Numbered from the stretch's first letter, positions 10,573 through 20,186 are shown. The stretch: 64,000 nt of DNA from DASQDN01 sp963825845 (GCA_963825845.1 CAWGVL010000064.1:34106-98105); one strand, 5' to 3'. Made by a program: numbers and translations. Notes: generated by a model not told the origin, from the letters alone.

Positions 10573-12939
10573 TCAAAGACTTGCGCTTTTACTCGAAGTA
10601 CTGTATCGGGAAGAAATTACTGTTAAACATGCCAATATGTACATGATGCCGCCCACCAGGAGCGTCTCTCTTAGCCCCAAGTAGATCGCAAGAAAGATGG
10701 CGCTGGCAGAACCGAGAACCGACGATGCCGCATTGATCGCCCACGCCCAGCGCACTGATTCAGGGTGTCTTTCCTCCAAACGGATCAGACCGCTCGGAAA
10801 CGGCATTCCCATCGCGAACGCGGCTGGAGCGATCATTGCCGCTGTCACAAGCATCTTTATCGGCAACGGCCAGACAATACCCGCGTTCGAGACGGCCGGA
10901 GCAGCGAACGCTAGAATCGCAACCAGCGCGGCAACAACGATGAGCGCTCGGCTGAGACGCGTGTCATCCCCGGCGATAAATGTCCGACTGAAGAAACTCC
11001 CCAACCCACTGAACACGAGCATGGAGCAGATGATTACAGTCAAAGCATAGGTCGGGTGGCCCAGCAACATGACGAATTTCTGAATCAATGCAACCTGAAT
11101 GAGGATATAGCCTACGCCAATGCACAGGAAGTAAACCAGAAGTCGCTGTACGCCTCGTTCTCGAGGCAGTTTGCTACCAAGAACCACTGGAGGAAGCAGG
11201 AGGATGATGGCGGTCGCCGCGATACTGATTCCCATAAGCCCGAACAACAGGGGAACGGCACGATTGATTTTATAATCGGCGCTCGCCGTGGGATTCGACA
11301 AAAAGTTCAGAAGATCGCGAGGTTGAACTGTATAGAAGAAAAACGGCCGATTGTCGTCTACGGGCGAGACGTCGTATCGATAATTGCGGTAAAACTGTTT
11401 GGGATTATCGGTCGTGAGCAGCGTTCCAAATTCGTTATCGGGCGCATCACCTGGGATATACAATGCTTTCATGCTGCTGGCTCGCAGCGTTTCCCTAGCA
11501 CGCTCAATATCACGGGCGCTGAATGGTTTGCGGGAGATCAGGATCGTGTCCTTAGCGCCCCATCCTTCGACGGAACCCTCGCGAATGACCATCGCGTGAG
11601 ATTTATAGTCGTGCTCACCCAAGCGATCGAGAGCGACTCGCGCCAGCGATAGAAGCCGAAGTGACTCACGAGGCGGATCGAAGCCCCAGCGGGTAAACGC
11701 GAGAATGCCATCATCGGTCAGGTGAGTCAAGTAGTCGTAAAAGGCATCCGTCGTGTACAGGTTGTTTTCAGATAACGCGAACGCGCCCGCGGCGGTTGAT
11801 GCCCAAGTATCGACCAGCGTGGCTTGGAGAATCTGATACTTCTCGGGGCTGCGCCGGACGAAACTCCGACCGTCCTCCACCTCGATGCGGACTTCCGGCC
11901 GCAGATAAAGATTCCGGCTCAAGTGCGGAAAGTTTTTCCGCATGATGGTGTTCGCGATAATCGGGTTGATCTCAACTCCCGTGATGTCTTTCGACCCGGA
12001 TGCGAGTGCTCTCGCGACATCCCATCCTCCACCGGGGCCGATGATCAGGGTTTTGCCGCCCGGGCGAATCTGATAAACGAACCCAGGCCCCTGTAACGCC
12101 AGATCTTTCCGTTGCGAGGCGGTGAGGTTCGAGAAGTCAAAGTTCGCGATTCCCGTCGAGGCGTCCGCATCGATAAAGATCAACATCATATTGGAATCTT
12201 TTTCGGGCGCGAGCGCAATTCGAGAGATCGGGTTCCACTTCACGAACGTCTCGTTCATCAGGCGCTGGCCTTTCGCGAACTGAACGTCAATGAAAGGCTT
12301 CTTGAGGTTGAGCACGATGAGCGCAACGAAGAGAAGCGCGAGGGCGACTCCACCCATGCGACCTCGCGAGGATCCCGACAAATTGAACCAAATAGCCGAT
12401 GAAGCAGCGAATGCGACGGAAGCGATGATGACGGTGTTCGGTCCGCCAATAACATTGAGAAATGGCACCAGCAGAAGACAACCCGCCGCGGCGCCCATCA
12501 AGTCGAAAAAATATACCTTGTCTACTCGCGCGATCGTTTCCGATATTGCCAGTGAAACAATAATTCCGGCGAGCAGGAACGGAAGCGCACTCGTGAAGTA
12601 AATGAGGGCAAGTGTTGCGTTGGTGAGTTCACCTCGGGTCAGAATGATCCAAAGCGATATTACCGTGACTACGCTGACGGCGACCGCCAAAAACCCGAGT
12701 CTTCGATAGATATTGATGCCCTTCGGACCGACTACATAGGAAAACACCCCGCCCGCGCCCAAACCGAACAAGGCAATCGAGATCGCAAGGAACGCGAAAT
12801 GATAGTAGAAAACGACAGAAAAGATGCGGGTTAACGAGAGTTCCAGGACCAGCGTTGCCATGGTCGTCAGAGCGACACCGGTGTAGATTTGCGGCCAGCT
12901 CTGAGGGCCCTCAGGAACTGCGGACGAAATACGGGACAA
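10573..12939 (-). CDS. Membrane spermidine synthase-like protein
   Basis: A 788-residue polytopic protein. About seven hydrophobic segments in the first 230 residues (GVALTTMATLVLELSLTRIF onward) precede a soluble Rossmann part with a spermidine-synthase-like nucleotide-binding region: KTLIIGPGGGWDVARAL, VEINPIIAN and VEDGRSFVRR. A second set of membrane helices closes the C-terminus. This is the layout of bacterial 'spermidine synthase with membrane domain' proteins; in practice few have a proven substrate, and aminopropyl transfer is inference. The start is TTG at 12939, which falls inside a short GGGACAAGTCCC palindrome. It is divergent from the CBS gene. The speA gene at 36-38 kb would provide polyamine precursors, but the two are not linked. 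Confidence 0.75.
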   Translation of the reverse strand: MSRISSAVPEGPQSWPQIYTGVALTTMATLVLELSLTRIFSVVFYYHFAFLAISIALFGLGAGGVFSYVVGPKGINIYRRLGFLAVAVSVVTVISLWIILTRGELTNATLALIYFTSALPFLLAGIIVSLAISETIARVDKVYFFDLMGAAAGCLLLVPFLNVIGGPNTVIIASVAFAASSAIWFNLSGSSRGRMGGVALALLFVALIVLNLKKPFIDVQFAKGQRLMNETFVKWNPISRIALAPEKDSNMMLIFIDADASTGIANFDFSNLTASQRKDLALQGPGFVYQIRPGGKTLIIGPGGGWDVARALASGSKDITGVEINPIIANTIMRKNFPHLSRNLYLRPEVRIEVEDGRSFVRRSPEKYQILQATLVDTWASTAAGAFALSENNLYTTDAFYDYLTHLTDDGILAFTRWGFDPPRESLRLLSLARVALDRLGEHDYKSHAMVIREGSVEGWGAKDTILISRKPFSARDIERARETLRASSMKALYIPGDAPDNEFGTLLTTDNPKQFYRNYRYDVSPVDDNRPFFFYTVQPRDLLNFLSNPTASADYKINRAVPLLFGLMGISIAATAIILLLPPVVLGSKLPRERGVQRLLVYFLCIGVGYILIQVALIQKFVMLLGHPTYALTVIICSMLVFSGLGSFFSRTFIAGDDTRLSRALIVVAALVAILAFAAPAVSNAGIVWPLPIKMLVTAAMIAPAAFAMGMPFPSGLIRLEERHPESVRWAWAINAASSVLGSASAIFLAIYLGLRETLLVGGIMYILACLTVISSRYSTSSKSASL

Positions 12940-13004
12940 GTCCCATGTTAAAGCACGCTGTAATGGCAGGCGCTCCGAACGGGTCTACGCAGTGGAGGAG
13001 CACA

Positions 13005-13439
13005 ATGCGAAGCTGCAACGATTTGATGACCATGGATCCGACCTGCTGTTTGGCATCGGACACGGTCAGCCGCGCCGCGCAGATCATGAAGGACGATGAC
13101 GTGGGGTCTGTCCCGGTCGTCGACGACGCGAGCGCGAAGAAGCTGGTCGGGATACTCACGGATCGCGATATCGTGATTCAGGTTGTCGCCGACGGCAAAA
13201 ATTGCGCCGACGTAAAGGTCGAAGAGATCATGACAAAGAATCCGGTGACCTGCAAACCGGAAGAGGACGTTCAAAACGCGATGGACCGCATGGCACAGCA
13301 TCAGGTCCGGCGCATTCCGGTCGTTGACGGGCGCGGTCGCATCGTCGGTATCATCGCTCAGGCGGACCTTGCGACCCGTATGGATCGCCCGGAACAGACC
13401 GAAAAGGTCCTGGAAGGCATCTCCCAACCGGTCAGTTAA
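13005..13439 (+). CDS. Two-CBS-domain protein
   Basis: A 144-residue soluble protein made of two CBS domains (about 7-62 and 77-135). CBS pairs form a Bateman module that usually binds AMP, ATP or SAM. Repeated features are DDVGSVPVVDD with GILTDRDIV, then HQVRRIPVVDG with GIIAQADLA. There is no attached catalytic domain, so it may regulate a partner or sense adenine nucleotides. The ATG at 13005 is preceded by GTGGAGGAG, a good ribosome-binding site. The open frame extends further upstream without homology, which is why this start was chosen. The aldo/keto reductase follows 66 bases downstream with its own ribosome-binding site. Confidence 0.9.
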   Translation: MRSCNDLMTMDPTCCLASDTVSRAAQIMKDDDVGSVPVVDDASAKKLVGILTDRDIVIQVVADGKNCADVKVEEIMTKNPVTCKPEEDVQNAMDRMAQHQVRRIPVVDGRGRIVGIIAQADLATRMDRPEQTEKVLEGISQPVS

Positions 13440-13505
13440 GCCGACTGAGTAACCTCATCACGCGCCCGGAAGACTCGCCGGGCGCGCACAAACAAGGAGA
13501 ATCCA

Positions 13506-14441
13506 GTGCAGTATCGCGAATTGGGCAAAACAGGGGAACAGGTCTCCGCGATCGGTCTCGGCGGATGGCATCTTGCGTTGAAACACGTCGACGAGCAACT
13601 TGCAATCCGCATTGTTCGGACGGCGCTCGATCGTGGGATGAACTTCCTCGACAATTGTTGGGACTATAACGACGGGCAAAGCGAGTTCCGCATGGGCAAA
13701 GCCCTGCAGGATGGATATCGCAAGAAATCGTTTTTAATGACGAAGATCGATGGCCGATCGGCGAAAGACGCAACCAGACAGCTCGATGAATCGTTGAAAC
13801 GGTTGCAAACGGACTGTATCGATCTGGTTCAGCACCATGAGATTCTTCGATTTGAGGACCCGAATCGAATTTTCGACGTCGAGGGTGCGAATAACGCCCT
13901 CGTCGAGGCGAAGAAGGCGGGCAAGCTGCGATACATCGGCTTCACGGGACATAAAGATCCGCACGTGCACCTGTACATGATGGATGTGGCGCGCGAGCAT
14001 GGCTTCATCTTCGACGCCGCGCAGCTGCCGTTGAACGTGATGGACGCGCATTACCGTAGTTTCGCCAAGCTTGTTGTGCCCGAACTGGTGAAGGATGGGA
14101 CAGCGGTGCTCGCGATGAAGACGATGTCGAACGGGCGCATCCTTCAATCGGGAACGGTGACGGCGATCGAGTGCCTGCACTATGCTCTAAACCTCCCGAC
14201 TTCGGTGGTAATCACCGGAATCGATTCGATGGAAATTCTCGATCAGGCGTTCAAAGCCATCGAGACGTTCCGCCCGCTTGGGGAGCAAGATTTGAGTCAC
14301 CTCCTCGCCAAGACGAAAGAGGCCGCACGCGCCGGTGAGTTCGAGTTATTTAAGACAACCTCGATTTATGACGGCACGGCGTTGAATCCAGACTGGCTCG
14401 GGGAAGAGCCACAGCGTTACCAGGCGACGATGCCATCCTGA
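13506..14441 (+). CDS. Aldo/keto reductase
   Basis: A 311-residue NADP(H)-dependent oxidoreductase with an aldo/keto reductase TIM barrel. The catalytic tetrad is visible as Asp and Tyr in FLDNCWDYNDG, Lys in FLMTKIDGR and His in LVQHHEIL. The cofactor-binding end carries VVITGIDSM and the family's C-terminal loop. The GTG start at 13506 has AAGGAGA seven bases upstream. It is probably co-transcribed with the CBS gene and converges with the Gfo/Idh/MocA gene three bases after its stop. The substrate is unknown; the sequence resembles many poorly characterised bacterial members of the family. Confidence 0.9.
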   Translation: MQYRELGKTGEQVSAIGLGGWHLALKHVDEQLAIRIVRTALDRGMNFLDNCWDYNDGQSEFRMGKALQDGYRKKSFLMTKIDGRSAKDATRQLDESLKRLQTDCIDLVQHHEILRFEDPNRIFDVEGANNALVEAKKAGKLRYIGFTGHKDPHVHLYMMDVAREHGFIFDAAQLPLNVMDAHYRSFAKLVVPELVKDGTAVLAMKTMSNGRILQSGTVTAIECLHYALNLPTSVVITGIDSMEILDQAFKAIETFRPLGEQDLSHLLAKTKEAARAGEFELFKTTSIYDGTALNPDWLGEEPQRYQATMPS

Positions 14442-14444
14442 GGG

Positions 14445-15626
14445 CTACGAAACCGGATAGGTGATCTTGACCTCGCGCCCGCCGTTCAGAATCGACTCCC
14501 TGCCCGCCTCTACCACTAGTTCGTTGTATCGACTGTTGCGGGGAGTCGCGAGAATTCCTTGTTCATCGAGTCGGCGTAGGAAAGCAGGCTTATCCTCTGA
14601 CTGCTCGCATGCGATGCACTGCCGGATAATAAAGTCGATGGAGCGGTAGCCATAGCCTACGGGAACCGGGTGTTCGCCGCCCAAGTCGATGTACTGGAAG
14701 TAGTCGGCGCTTGGCTCCGAATACGCCGTCGCTCCCGGAGAATCCGCCTTCCGAATATAGGAATATTCGATACCCCTGTACTGATCCGAGTGACGGATCA
14801 TGGCGCCTTTGTCGCCGCCGCTGCAATACATGGCGATATGCTGCGTGTTGCTTCCCGGGCCGTCATCGGGGAAGCTTAACGTGTTCTGAACGTTCAAGCA
14901 TGCGCCGTTATCCCAGATGATTCGAGCGTCGGTCCAGAGATAACCTTCTGAGCCGTTCGGAAACTTGTCTTTCAGGCCATACACGCTGACAGACACGGGA
15001 AGCAGACCGGTGATGAAGTGGACGAGATCGACGTAGTGGCAACCGATATATGTAAAGGCATCCGAGTTATCGATCGTCATCCAATTTTGGAAGTTTGAAT
15101 GACGGTAGTACCACTTCTCCATCAGGCTCGCCGTACCTAACTTGAAGTCGCCGAACATGCCTGCGCGATATCGTTTTCGCGCCATCAGGCTGCGATCATC
15201 AAAACGCTTGTGATACTCGACACCCACCACCACGTTTCTGCTGCGCGCCGAGTTTTCTATCTCAATGGATTGCTTCGAACTCAGAACGAGCGGCTTCACG
15301 CACATTACGTGCTGGTCGTGCTCTATCGCCGCCATGACAGCTTCGAAATGGAGCTGATCGGGCAACGCGATCGCTACGATGTTGCGTGGGGACATGCGGG
15401 CGATCAGCTCTTTGTATAGTGCGGGCTGAGGCTGATCTCCCGATTGAGGGTATGTTGCGAAGTCTCGGTTCGGGAACGCGTCACGCAAAGTTTTGACCGT
15501 GCTCACGCGTGAGGCCACCACATCGATCTTAGATATGACGCCCGTATCGCGGAGATGCAGTAACGATGGCAGGATCTGATCGTGTGTGATCATCCCGCCG
15601 CCGACCACGAGAACCTGCGGGGTCAA
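14445..15626 (-). CDS. Gfo/Idh/MocA-family oxidoreductase
   Basis: A 393-residue NAD(P)-dependent oxidoreductase of the glucose-fructose oxidoreductase family. The N-terminal Rossmann fold starts at VLVVGGGMITHDQILP. A CVKPLVLSS segment holds the family's catalytic-site lysine (EKP-like), followed by GVEYHKRFD and the alpha/beta C-terminal domain with YIGCHYVDLVHFITG. Such enzymes oxidise or isomerise sugars and inositols, or cleave glycosides through an oxidised intermediate. The TTG start at 15626 overlaps the stop of the upstream aminotransferase by four bases (TTGA), a translational-coupling arrangement. The pair may therefore convert a keto-sugar to an amino-sugar or the reverse, though this is inference. 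Confidence 0.88.
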   Translation of the reverse strand: MTPQVLVVGGGMITHDQILPSLLHLRDTGVISKIDVVASRVSTVKTLRDAFPNRDFATYPQSGDQPQPALYKELIARMSPRNIVAIALPDQLHFEAVMAAIEHDQHVMCVKPLVLSSKQSIEIENSARSRNVVVGVEYHKRFDDRSLMARKRYRAGMFGDFKLGTASLMEKWYYRHSNFQNWMTIDNSDAFTYIGCHYVDLVHFITGLLPVSVSVYGLKDKFPNGSEGYLWTDARIIWDNGACLNVQNTLSFPDDGPGSNTQHIAMYCSGGDKGAMIRHSDQYRGIEYSYIRKADSPGATAYSEPSADYFQYIDLGGEHPVPVGYGYRSIDFIIRQCIACEQSEDKPAFLRRLDEQGILATPRNSRYNELVVEAGRESILNGGREVKITYPVS

Positions 15627-16969
15627 GCGACCGCCTCGGCCACAACGTCGCGCAGCACTCCCAGACTTTCGCGCAGAGGCTCTTCCGTGATCACGAGCGG
15701 CGGACAGATCTTCACAGTCGCTCCGCCGAATCCCACCGGCGAGAACATGAGGACGCCCCTTTCAATGCACTTGTCTACGATACGGGCAGCGAGCGGTCCA
15801 TCCGGTTCCAGCGTGCCCGGCTTAACGCATGCCACGCCCGCCACGAGACCTTTGCCGTCAACTCGGCCGATCTGTTTGTGCTGTTGCTGAAGATTATTCA
15901 GTTCGGCATGCAGAATCGCGCCCATTCGCGCGGCGTTTCCGGCGAGATCCTCATTCAGGATAATGTCGATCGAAGCCAGCGTCGCGGCGCAACAAATCGG
16001 ATTTCCCGTGTGGGTAGAGGTCATGCTTCCCGGAGGATGCAAATCCATAACATCCGGGCGTCCGATCACGGCCGAGAGCGGCATCGAACTTGAAATGCCC
16101 TTGCCCCACGTAGTCAGATCAGGAACGATTCCATAGTGCTCGAATCCCCACAGCTTGCCTGTACGGCCGAATCCGGCTTGCACCTCATCGCAGACGAGCA
16201 GCGCCTTGTGGGCGTCGCACCATGCTCGTAGAGCCTTCATGTACTCGGGTGGGGCGAAAGCAGCGCTGCCGCCCTGGTAGGTCTCTAAGATGACGCCGGC
16301 AATTTGCGGCGCTTCCACACCCGCCTCTTGCAGCGATTTCTGGAAGAAATCGAAGCTCGTGTCCGCAGTGCGGAAGCCATCCGGAAAAGGTACCTGGACG
16401 AAGCCCTGATCGAGATTGACAATCCATTCCTTTAGCGCGGGAATTCCGCCGGCCTGCTGTGAGCCGAGCGTGCGACCGTGAAAGGATTTGTCGAATGACA
16501 CGATGACGCTTTTGGACCGGCCGCCGACTTTTACCCCATTCGTCCGGCACAGCTTGATCGCGCATTCAACGGCTTCGGATCCGGTGGTCAGAAGAAAGAC
16601 TTTCTTCAGCGGCTCGGGCATGATCGTCGCCAGGCGCTCCACAAGCTGCGCGCGGATCTCGCTCGGGAAGCAATAGTTTGTGAGCAGCTTGGACGCAGCC
16701 TGCTGACGGATCGCTTCGATGATCTCCGGTCTGCCGTGGCCGGCGTTCGTGATTAAAACGCCGGACGACCAGTCGATCCAGCAGTTTCCATACGGGTCCC
16801 ACACTTGAAAGCCCTCCGCGTGATCCCATACGACCGGCGGCTGGCCCTGCATGGCGCGAGGCTCATATTGATGAAGCCGCTCCAGCAACGGGAGCGATTC
16901 AGGCACAGGAAGGTCCGTCACAATACGGCGGTACTTCGATTCGATGCGAGCTACAGGTTTCGGAGACAT
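15623..16969 (-). CDS. Class III aminotransferase (GabT-like)
   Basis: A 448-residue PLP enzyme of aminotransferase class III, like 4-aminobutyrate, ornithine or acetylornithine aminotransferases. Visible motifs are WIDWSSGVLITNAGHG, TTGSEAVECAIKL, the Asp-containing LLVCDEVQAGFGRTG and the PLP lysine in TTWGKGISSSMPLSAVIGR. The length is complete. It is the first gene of a two-gene unit with the oxidoreductase downstream. The exact amino donor cannot be told; a sugar or omega-amino-acid substrate are both open. Confidence 0.88.
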   Translation of the reverse strand: MSPKPVARIESKYRRIVTDLPVPESLPLLERLHQYEPRAMQGQPPVVWDHAEGFQVWDPYGNCWIDWSSGVLITNAGHGRPEIIEAIRQQAASKLLTNYCFPSEIRAQLVERLATIMPEPLKKVFLLTTGSEAVECAIKLCRTNGVKVGGRSKSVIVSFDKSFHGRTLGSQQAGGIPALKEWIVNLDQGFVQVPFPDGFRTADTSFDFFQKSLQEAGVEAPQIAGVILETYQGGSAAFAPPEYMKALRAWCDAHKALLVCDEVQAGFGRTGKLWGFEHYGIVPDLTTWGKGISSSMPLSAVIGRPDVMDLHPPGSMTSTHTGNPICCAATLASIDIILNEDLAGNAARMGAILHAELNNLQQQHKQIGRVDGKGLVAGVACVKPGTLEPDGPLAARIVDKCIERGVLMFSPVGFGGATVKICPPLVITEEPLRESLGVLRDVVAEAVA

Positions 16970-17026
16970 GGTGGAGCGTGGAAGCCGTGAAGGTGGGCTT
17001 TGCCGTCATGTTAGCACTGACGTGGT

Positions 17027-18769
17027 TCAGGCCGACGATGGCCCGACTCGGCGCAGCCATATCTTGTGAATCGCAGGCATCTGCCGCCCGGCGATGTGAG
17101 CTGCGCGCAGTTCGAGGAGGCCGAGTCCACTTGTCAGGGTAAGGAGGCCAGCCCGGCGCGTCACGAACACCATCCGACCGGAAGTCGACTGGAACGTGTA
17201 CTCAGCCGATGCTTTGCCGAACTGCAATTTCGCCCTTGAGCCGCCGGCTTCCGGTTCGCAGCCATACGAGACGGTCCATTCGTACTCACCCGGTGTCACT
17301 ACATCGATTTTCCACGTGAGATAGTCCTCGGGGTTGCTCCATTGCTCGGTCGTGTCACGGTTGTAGCTTCGGTATTGCGGCACTACTTTGCCGACAGCGT
17401 CTGCCCAGGTAAGATCGATTTCTACGGGGTTCTCGTCGGGCCGGCCGATTTCAATGGGTACTCGCGAATACTTTCGATTGGTGACATCGGCGAACCATCT
17501 TTCGAACTCTTTCCGTAGCTCAGCCGAGATTTGCGGTTGAGCCTTCGCCAAGTCGTGAGACTCGCCGGGATCCGATCGAAGATTGAACAGCTCGCCCGAG
17601 CTATGGAGCTTGAAACCGCGACGATCACCGACAGACCAGCTTGCCTTCAGTTCCGGGTCGCCATCGACGGTCTTGAGCACAGGTCGCCCGCGATTCCACT
17701 GGTGATACAGGTAATCGTGCGGGCTCTCGCCTTTCCCGCTTCGAAGTAAGCTCGCGATACTCTTGCCATCAATCGCGCGTCCGGCCGGAGGCGTGGTCCC
17801 CGCCACTTCGCAGAGTGTTGGCAAAAGATCAATGTGCTGAGCCGGGGCGTCGACCACGGCGCCGGCGGGGATCTTCCCCGGCCAGCGGGCAATAAAGGGG
17901 ACCCGTACGCCCCCTTCGTAGCACGAGCCTTTGGCGCCGCGGAGTCCGGCACGGTGATGCTTGCCTACACCGCCGTTGTCGCTCATGTAGATCAGCAGAG
18001 TGTTATCTGCAAGGCCAGTCTTTGCAAGGGCGGCTGTCAGCTTTGCGACATTCGCGTCGATGCAAGTCATCATTGCGTAGATGCGAGCCTCATTCAGTGC
18101 TATGCCCTTGCTCACGTACGGCTGAATGTATGAATCGGGGACAAGCAAGGGAACATGCGGAGCGTTGTAGGTAAGGTAAAGGAAGAATGGATTGTTTCGG
18201 TTCTGTTCAATGAAGGACAGTGCTCGCGTCGTGAGGACGTCGGTGACGTAGCCAGTCGTTTCAACGCGCTCCTTGCCTTCGAAGAACTCGTTCGTGTCGT
18301 CGTAATCGTTGATGAACCCGTACTGCCAGAAGCCGAAGAACTGATCGAAGCCGCGATTCTGCGGATGGTACCGCATGTAACGGCCGAGATGCCATTTCCC
18401 GACACAAGCTGTCTTGTACCCACGTGTCCGAAGCAGCGTAGGGAGCGTGACTTCCGCCTCGTCCAACGTATCGCGGCCTTTGTAGGTATCTATCGCGCCG
18501 GTGCGCTGGTAATGCCGTCCGGTCATAATGGATGCCCGGGTCGGCGAACACACGGGTGAGCAGTAGAAATGGGTGAAGCGCACTCCCTCCGAAGCCAGGC
18601 GATCCAGGTTCGGGGTCGAGATATGCGGATTTCCATTCGCCCCGATGTCCCACCAACCTTGATCGTCCGCAACGATAAGGATGATATTTGGTCGAGCCGT
18701 GTCGGTTTGCGCAAAGCCAGCAGCAAAGCGAGTGGACAGCGCGCTTACCAGGAGATCTCGACGAGTCAT
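17027..18769 (-). CDS. Arylsulfatase-type sulfatase, exported
   Basis: A 580-residue type I sulfatase. An N-terminal secretion signal (MTRRDLLVSALSTRFAAGFAQ) is followed by the metal-binding ILIVADDQGWWDIG and the CSPTR motif, whose Cys74 would be converted to formylglycine. Also visible are TGRHYQRTG, GKWHLG and MSDNGGVG. The C-terminal 150 residues (WKIDVVTPGEYEWTVSYGC) look like an added beta-sandwich, possibly carbohydrate binding. It should remove sulfate esters from glycans outside the cytoplasm; the matching formylglycine-generating enzyme is not in the window. A TATAAT box at 18778-18783 (reverse) ends eight bases before the ATG with no Shine-Dalgarno, suggesting a leaderless message. 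It is divergent from the GntR gene. Confidence 0.9.
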   Translation of the reverse strand: MTRRDLLVSALSTRFAAGFAQTDTARPNIILIVADDQGWWDIGANGNPHISTPNLDRLASEGVRFTHFYCSPVCSPTRASIMTGRHYQRTGAIDTYKGRDTLDEAEVTLPTLLRTRGYKTACVGKWHLGRYMRYHPQNRGFDQFFGFWQYGFINDYDDTNEFFEGKERVETTGYVTDVLTTRALSFIEQNRNNPFFLYLTYNAPHVPLLVPDSYIQPYVSKGIALNEARIYAMMTCIDANVAKLTAALAKTGLADNTLLIYMSDNGGVGKHHRAGLRGAKGSCYEGGVRVPFIARWPGKIPAGAVVDAPAQHIDLLPTLCEVAGTTPPAGRAIDGKSIASLLRSGKGESPHDYLYHQWNRGRPVLKTVDGDPELKASWSVGDRRGFKLHSSGELFNLRSDPGESHDLAKAQPQISAELRKEFERWFADVTNRKYSRVPIEIGRPDENPVEIDLTWADAVGKVVPQYRSYNRDTTEQWSNPEDYLTWKIDVVTPGEYEWTVSYGCEPEAGGSRAKLQFGKASAEYTFQSTSGRMVFVTRRAGLLTLTSGLGLLELRAAHIAGRQMPAIHKIWLRRVGPSSA

Positions 18770-18807
18770 GCAGCGCGATTATAACCTGCAGCTCTGATGA
18801 AAAATCG

Positions 18808-18841
18808 TTGACTTGTTCTATAAAACTAGTACACTAGGTAT
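18808..18841 (+). promoter_or_regulatory. Promoter and palindromic operator of the GntR-slipin operon
   Basis: TTGACT at 18808-18813 and TACACT at 18830-18835 are 16 bases apart, a good sigma-70-type promoter. The -10 box is covered by the near-perfect palindrome CTAGTACACTAG (18826-18837). The GTG start at 18842 begins six bases after the -10, where transcription should start, so the message is probably leaderless. The palindrome is a candidate autoregulatory site for the GntR protein it precedes. Confidence 0.7.
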
Positions 18842-19243
18842 GTGAGTGCGGCCTTCCAGTTTCGCTTGGACATGAAAAGCGGCGTACCCGTATACCGGCA
18901 ACTCATCGACCAGGTACTCGTGGCGATTGCTGCGGGTCAACTCAGCGCAGGCGATCAGTTGCCTACCGTCCGCCAGCTCGCAGTCGACTTGTCGATTAAC
19001 CCGAATACCGTGGTTCGCGCTTACAAAGAATTGGAGATACGAGGCATGCTGAACACGCAGCAAGGAACCGGGACGTTTATCACGGCCAAGAAAGTCAAAA
19101 CCGATGAGGCGCAGAGGCAGAAGCGGCTGTCGCACATGGTGAGCGAGTTTGTCGCGCACGTCAGCGCGGAGGGATACACGGTGGAAGATATTCTGGAGCG
19201 CCTGAACGAACTCGCCGGCGAGTCCGGCAAAAGGAGGGTGTAA
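18842..19243 (+). CDS. GntR-family regulator, YtrA type
   Basis: A 133-residue repressor-type regulator. The N-terminal winged helix-turn-helix (about 10-75) has the diagnostic GVPVYRQLIDQV, LPTVRQLAVDL and INPNTVVRAYKELE. The short C-terminal tail of about 50 residues, rather than a large ligand domain, places it in the YtrA subfamily. These usually control a membrane-protein operon that they head, as here: the slipin gene starts two bases after this stop behind AGGAGG. The GTG start at 18842 leaves no room for a leader. The operator candidate over its own promoter suggests autoregulation. Confidence 0.9.
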   Translation: MSAAFQFRLDMKSGVPVYRQLIDQVLVAIAAGQLSAGDQLPTVRQLAVDLSINPNTVVRAYKELEIRGMLNTQQGTGTFITAKKVKTDEAQRQKRLSHMVSEFVAHVSAEGYTVEDILERLNELAGESGKRRV

Positions 19244-19245
19244 GA

Positions 19246-20166
19246 ATGATCGTCACGAAAGCTATTAAGGACAGGCCGGCCGACTTCATCAAGGGGCCGG
19301 TGCAGGTCGTGAGCGGCATCGGCGCTTTGTGTGCGCTTGCCGCCATCATTGTGAGTCTCACTGTTGCGGTCCTTCTTAAGAATCCCGTGCCTGTGGTGTT
19401 CGGTTTCCTGATCGGTTTGTACCTGCTGTTCTCGTTGAAAGTGGCGGATCAGTGGGAGAAAGTCGCGGTGCTGCGGCTTGGCAAGTATCAGGGACTGAGA
19501 GGACCGGGGCTCTTCCACATTATTCCGGTAGTCGACACCCTCAGCAGTTTCGTGGATCAGCGAGTCCGTGTAACAGACGTTACCGCGGAATCAGCTCTTA
19601 CCCGGGACACGGTTCCCGTGAACGTCGATGCGATTGTGTTCTGGGTTGTGTGGAACGCCGAGAAATGTATTCTCGAAGTCGAAGACTTCACGGAAGCGGT
19701 CGCTTTGAGCGCTCAAACGGCGTTGCGCGAATCGATTGGGCGGCATGAACTCTCACAGATGATCACAGAGCGCGAAGTGCTCGGCCGCGAACTGCAGAAG
19801 ATCCTCGATGAGAAGACCAACGGCTGGGGCATCACCGTGCAGTCTGTTGAGATCCGCGACGTTCACATTCCGGCGGCTCTAGAAGACGCCATGTCCCGAC
19901 AGGCACAGGCTGAGCGGGAGCGCCAAGCGCGGATCATCCTGGGAACTGCAGAAACCGAGATCTCGGACAAATTCGCACAGGCCGCGCTCGTCTATCAGGA
20001 CAACCCGATTGCCTTACACCTTCGAGCCATGAACATGCTGTACGAAGCGCTGAAAGAGAAGGGCTCTATGGTGATTGTCCCTTCATCCGCGGTAGAGACC
20101 ATGGGACTGGGTGGCACGCTCGCAACCGCTAGCCTGCATCCGCAACGCCCCGTTGTGCAGAGTTGA
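19246..20166 (+). CDS. SPFH/band 7 protein (slipin/stomatin-like)
   Basis: A 306-residue membrane-anchored SPFH-domain protein. Two hydrophobic segments (about 22-45 and 47-65) are followed by a band 7 domain: VAVLRLGKYQGLRGPGLF, DTVPVNVDAIVFWVV, ALRESIGRHELSQMI and GITVQSVEIRDVHIP. A helical region, ALEDAMSRQAQAERER, follows. Slipins assemble on membrane microdomains and are often paired with an NfeD protease or, in YtrA-type operons, respond to membrane stress; no NfeD gene is adjacent. ATG 19246 has a strong AGGAGG site and the gene is translationally close to its GntR regulator. Confidence 0.9.
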   Translation: MIVTKAIKDRPADFIKGPVQVVSGIGALCALAAIIVSLTVAVLLKNPVPVVFGFLIGLYLLFSLKVADQWEKVAVLRLGKYQGLRGPGLFHIIPVVDTLSSFVDQRVRVTDVTAESALTRDTVPVNVDAIVFWVVWNAEKCILEVEDFTEAVALSAQTALRESIGRHELSQMITEREVLGRELQKILDEKTNGWGITVQSVEIRDVHIPAALEDAMSRQAQAERERQARIILGTAETEISDKFAQAALVYQDNPIALHLRAMNMLYEALKEKGSMVIVPSSAVETMGLGGTLATASLHPQRPVVQS

Positions 20167-20186
20167 TCTCCGAAGGGGGACACCGC

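Noticed and set aside
12933..12944. GGGACAAGTCCC palindrome between the divergent spermidine-synthase-like and CBS genes
   Set aside because: Short palindromes of this size are common, and it overlaps the TTG start codon without an associated promoter motif.
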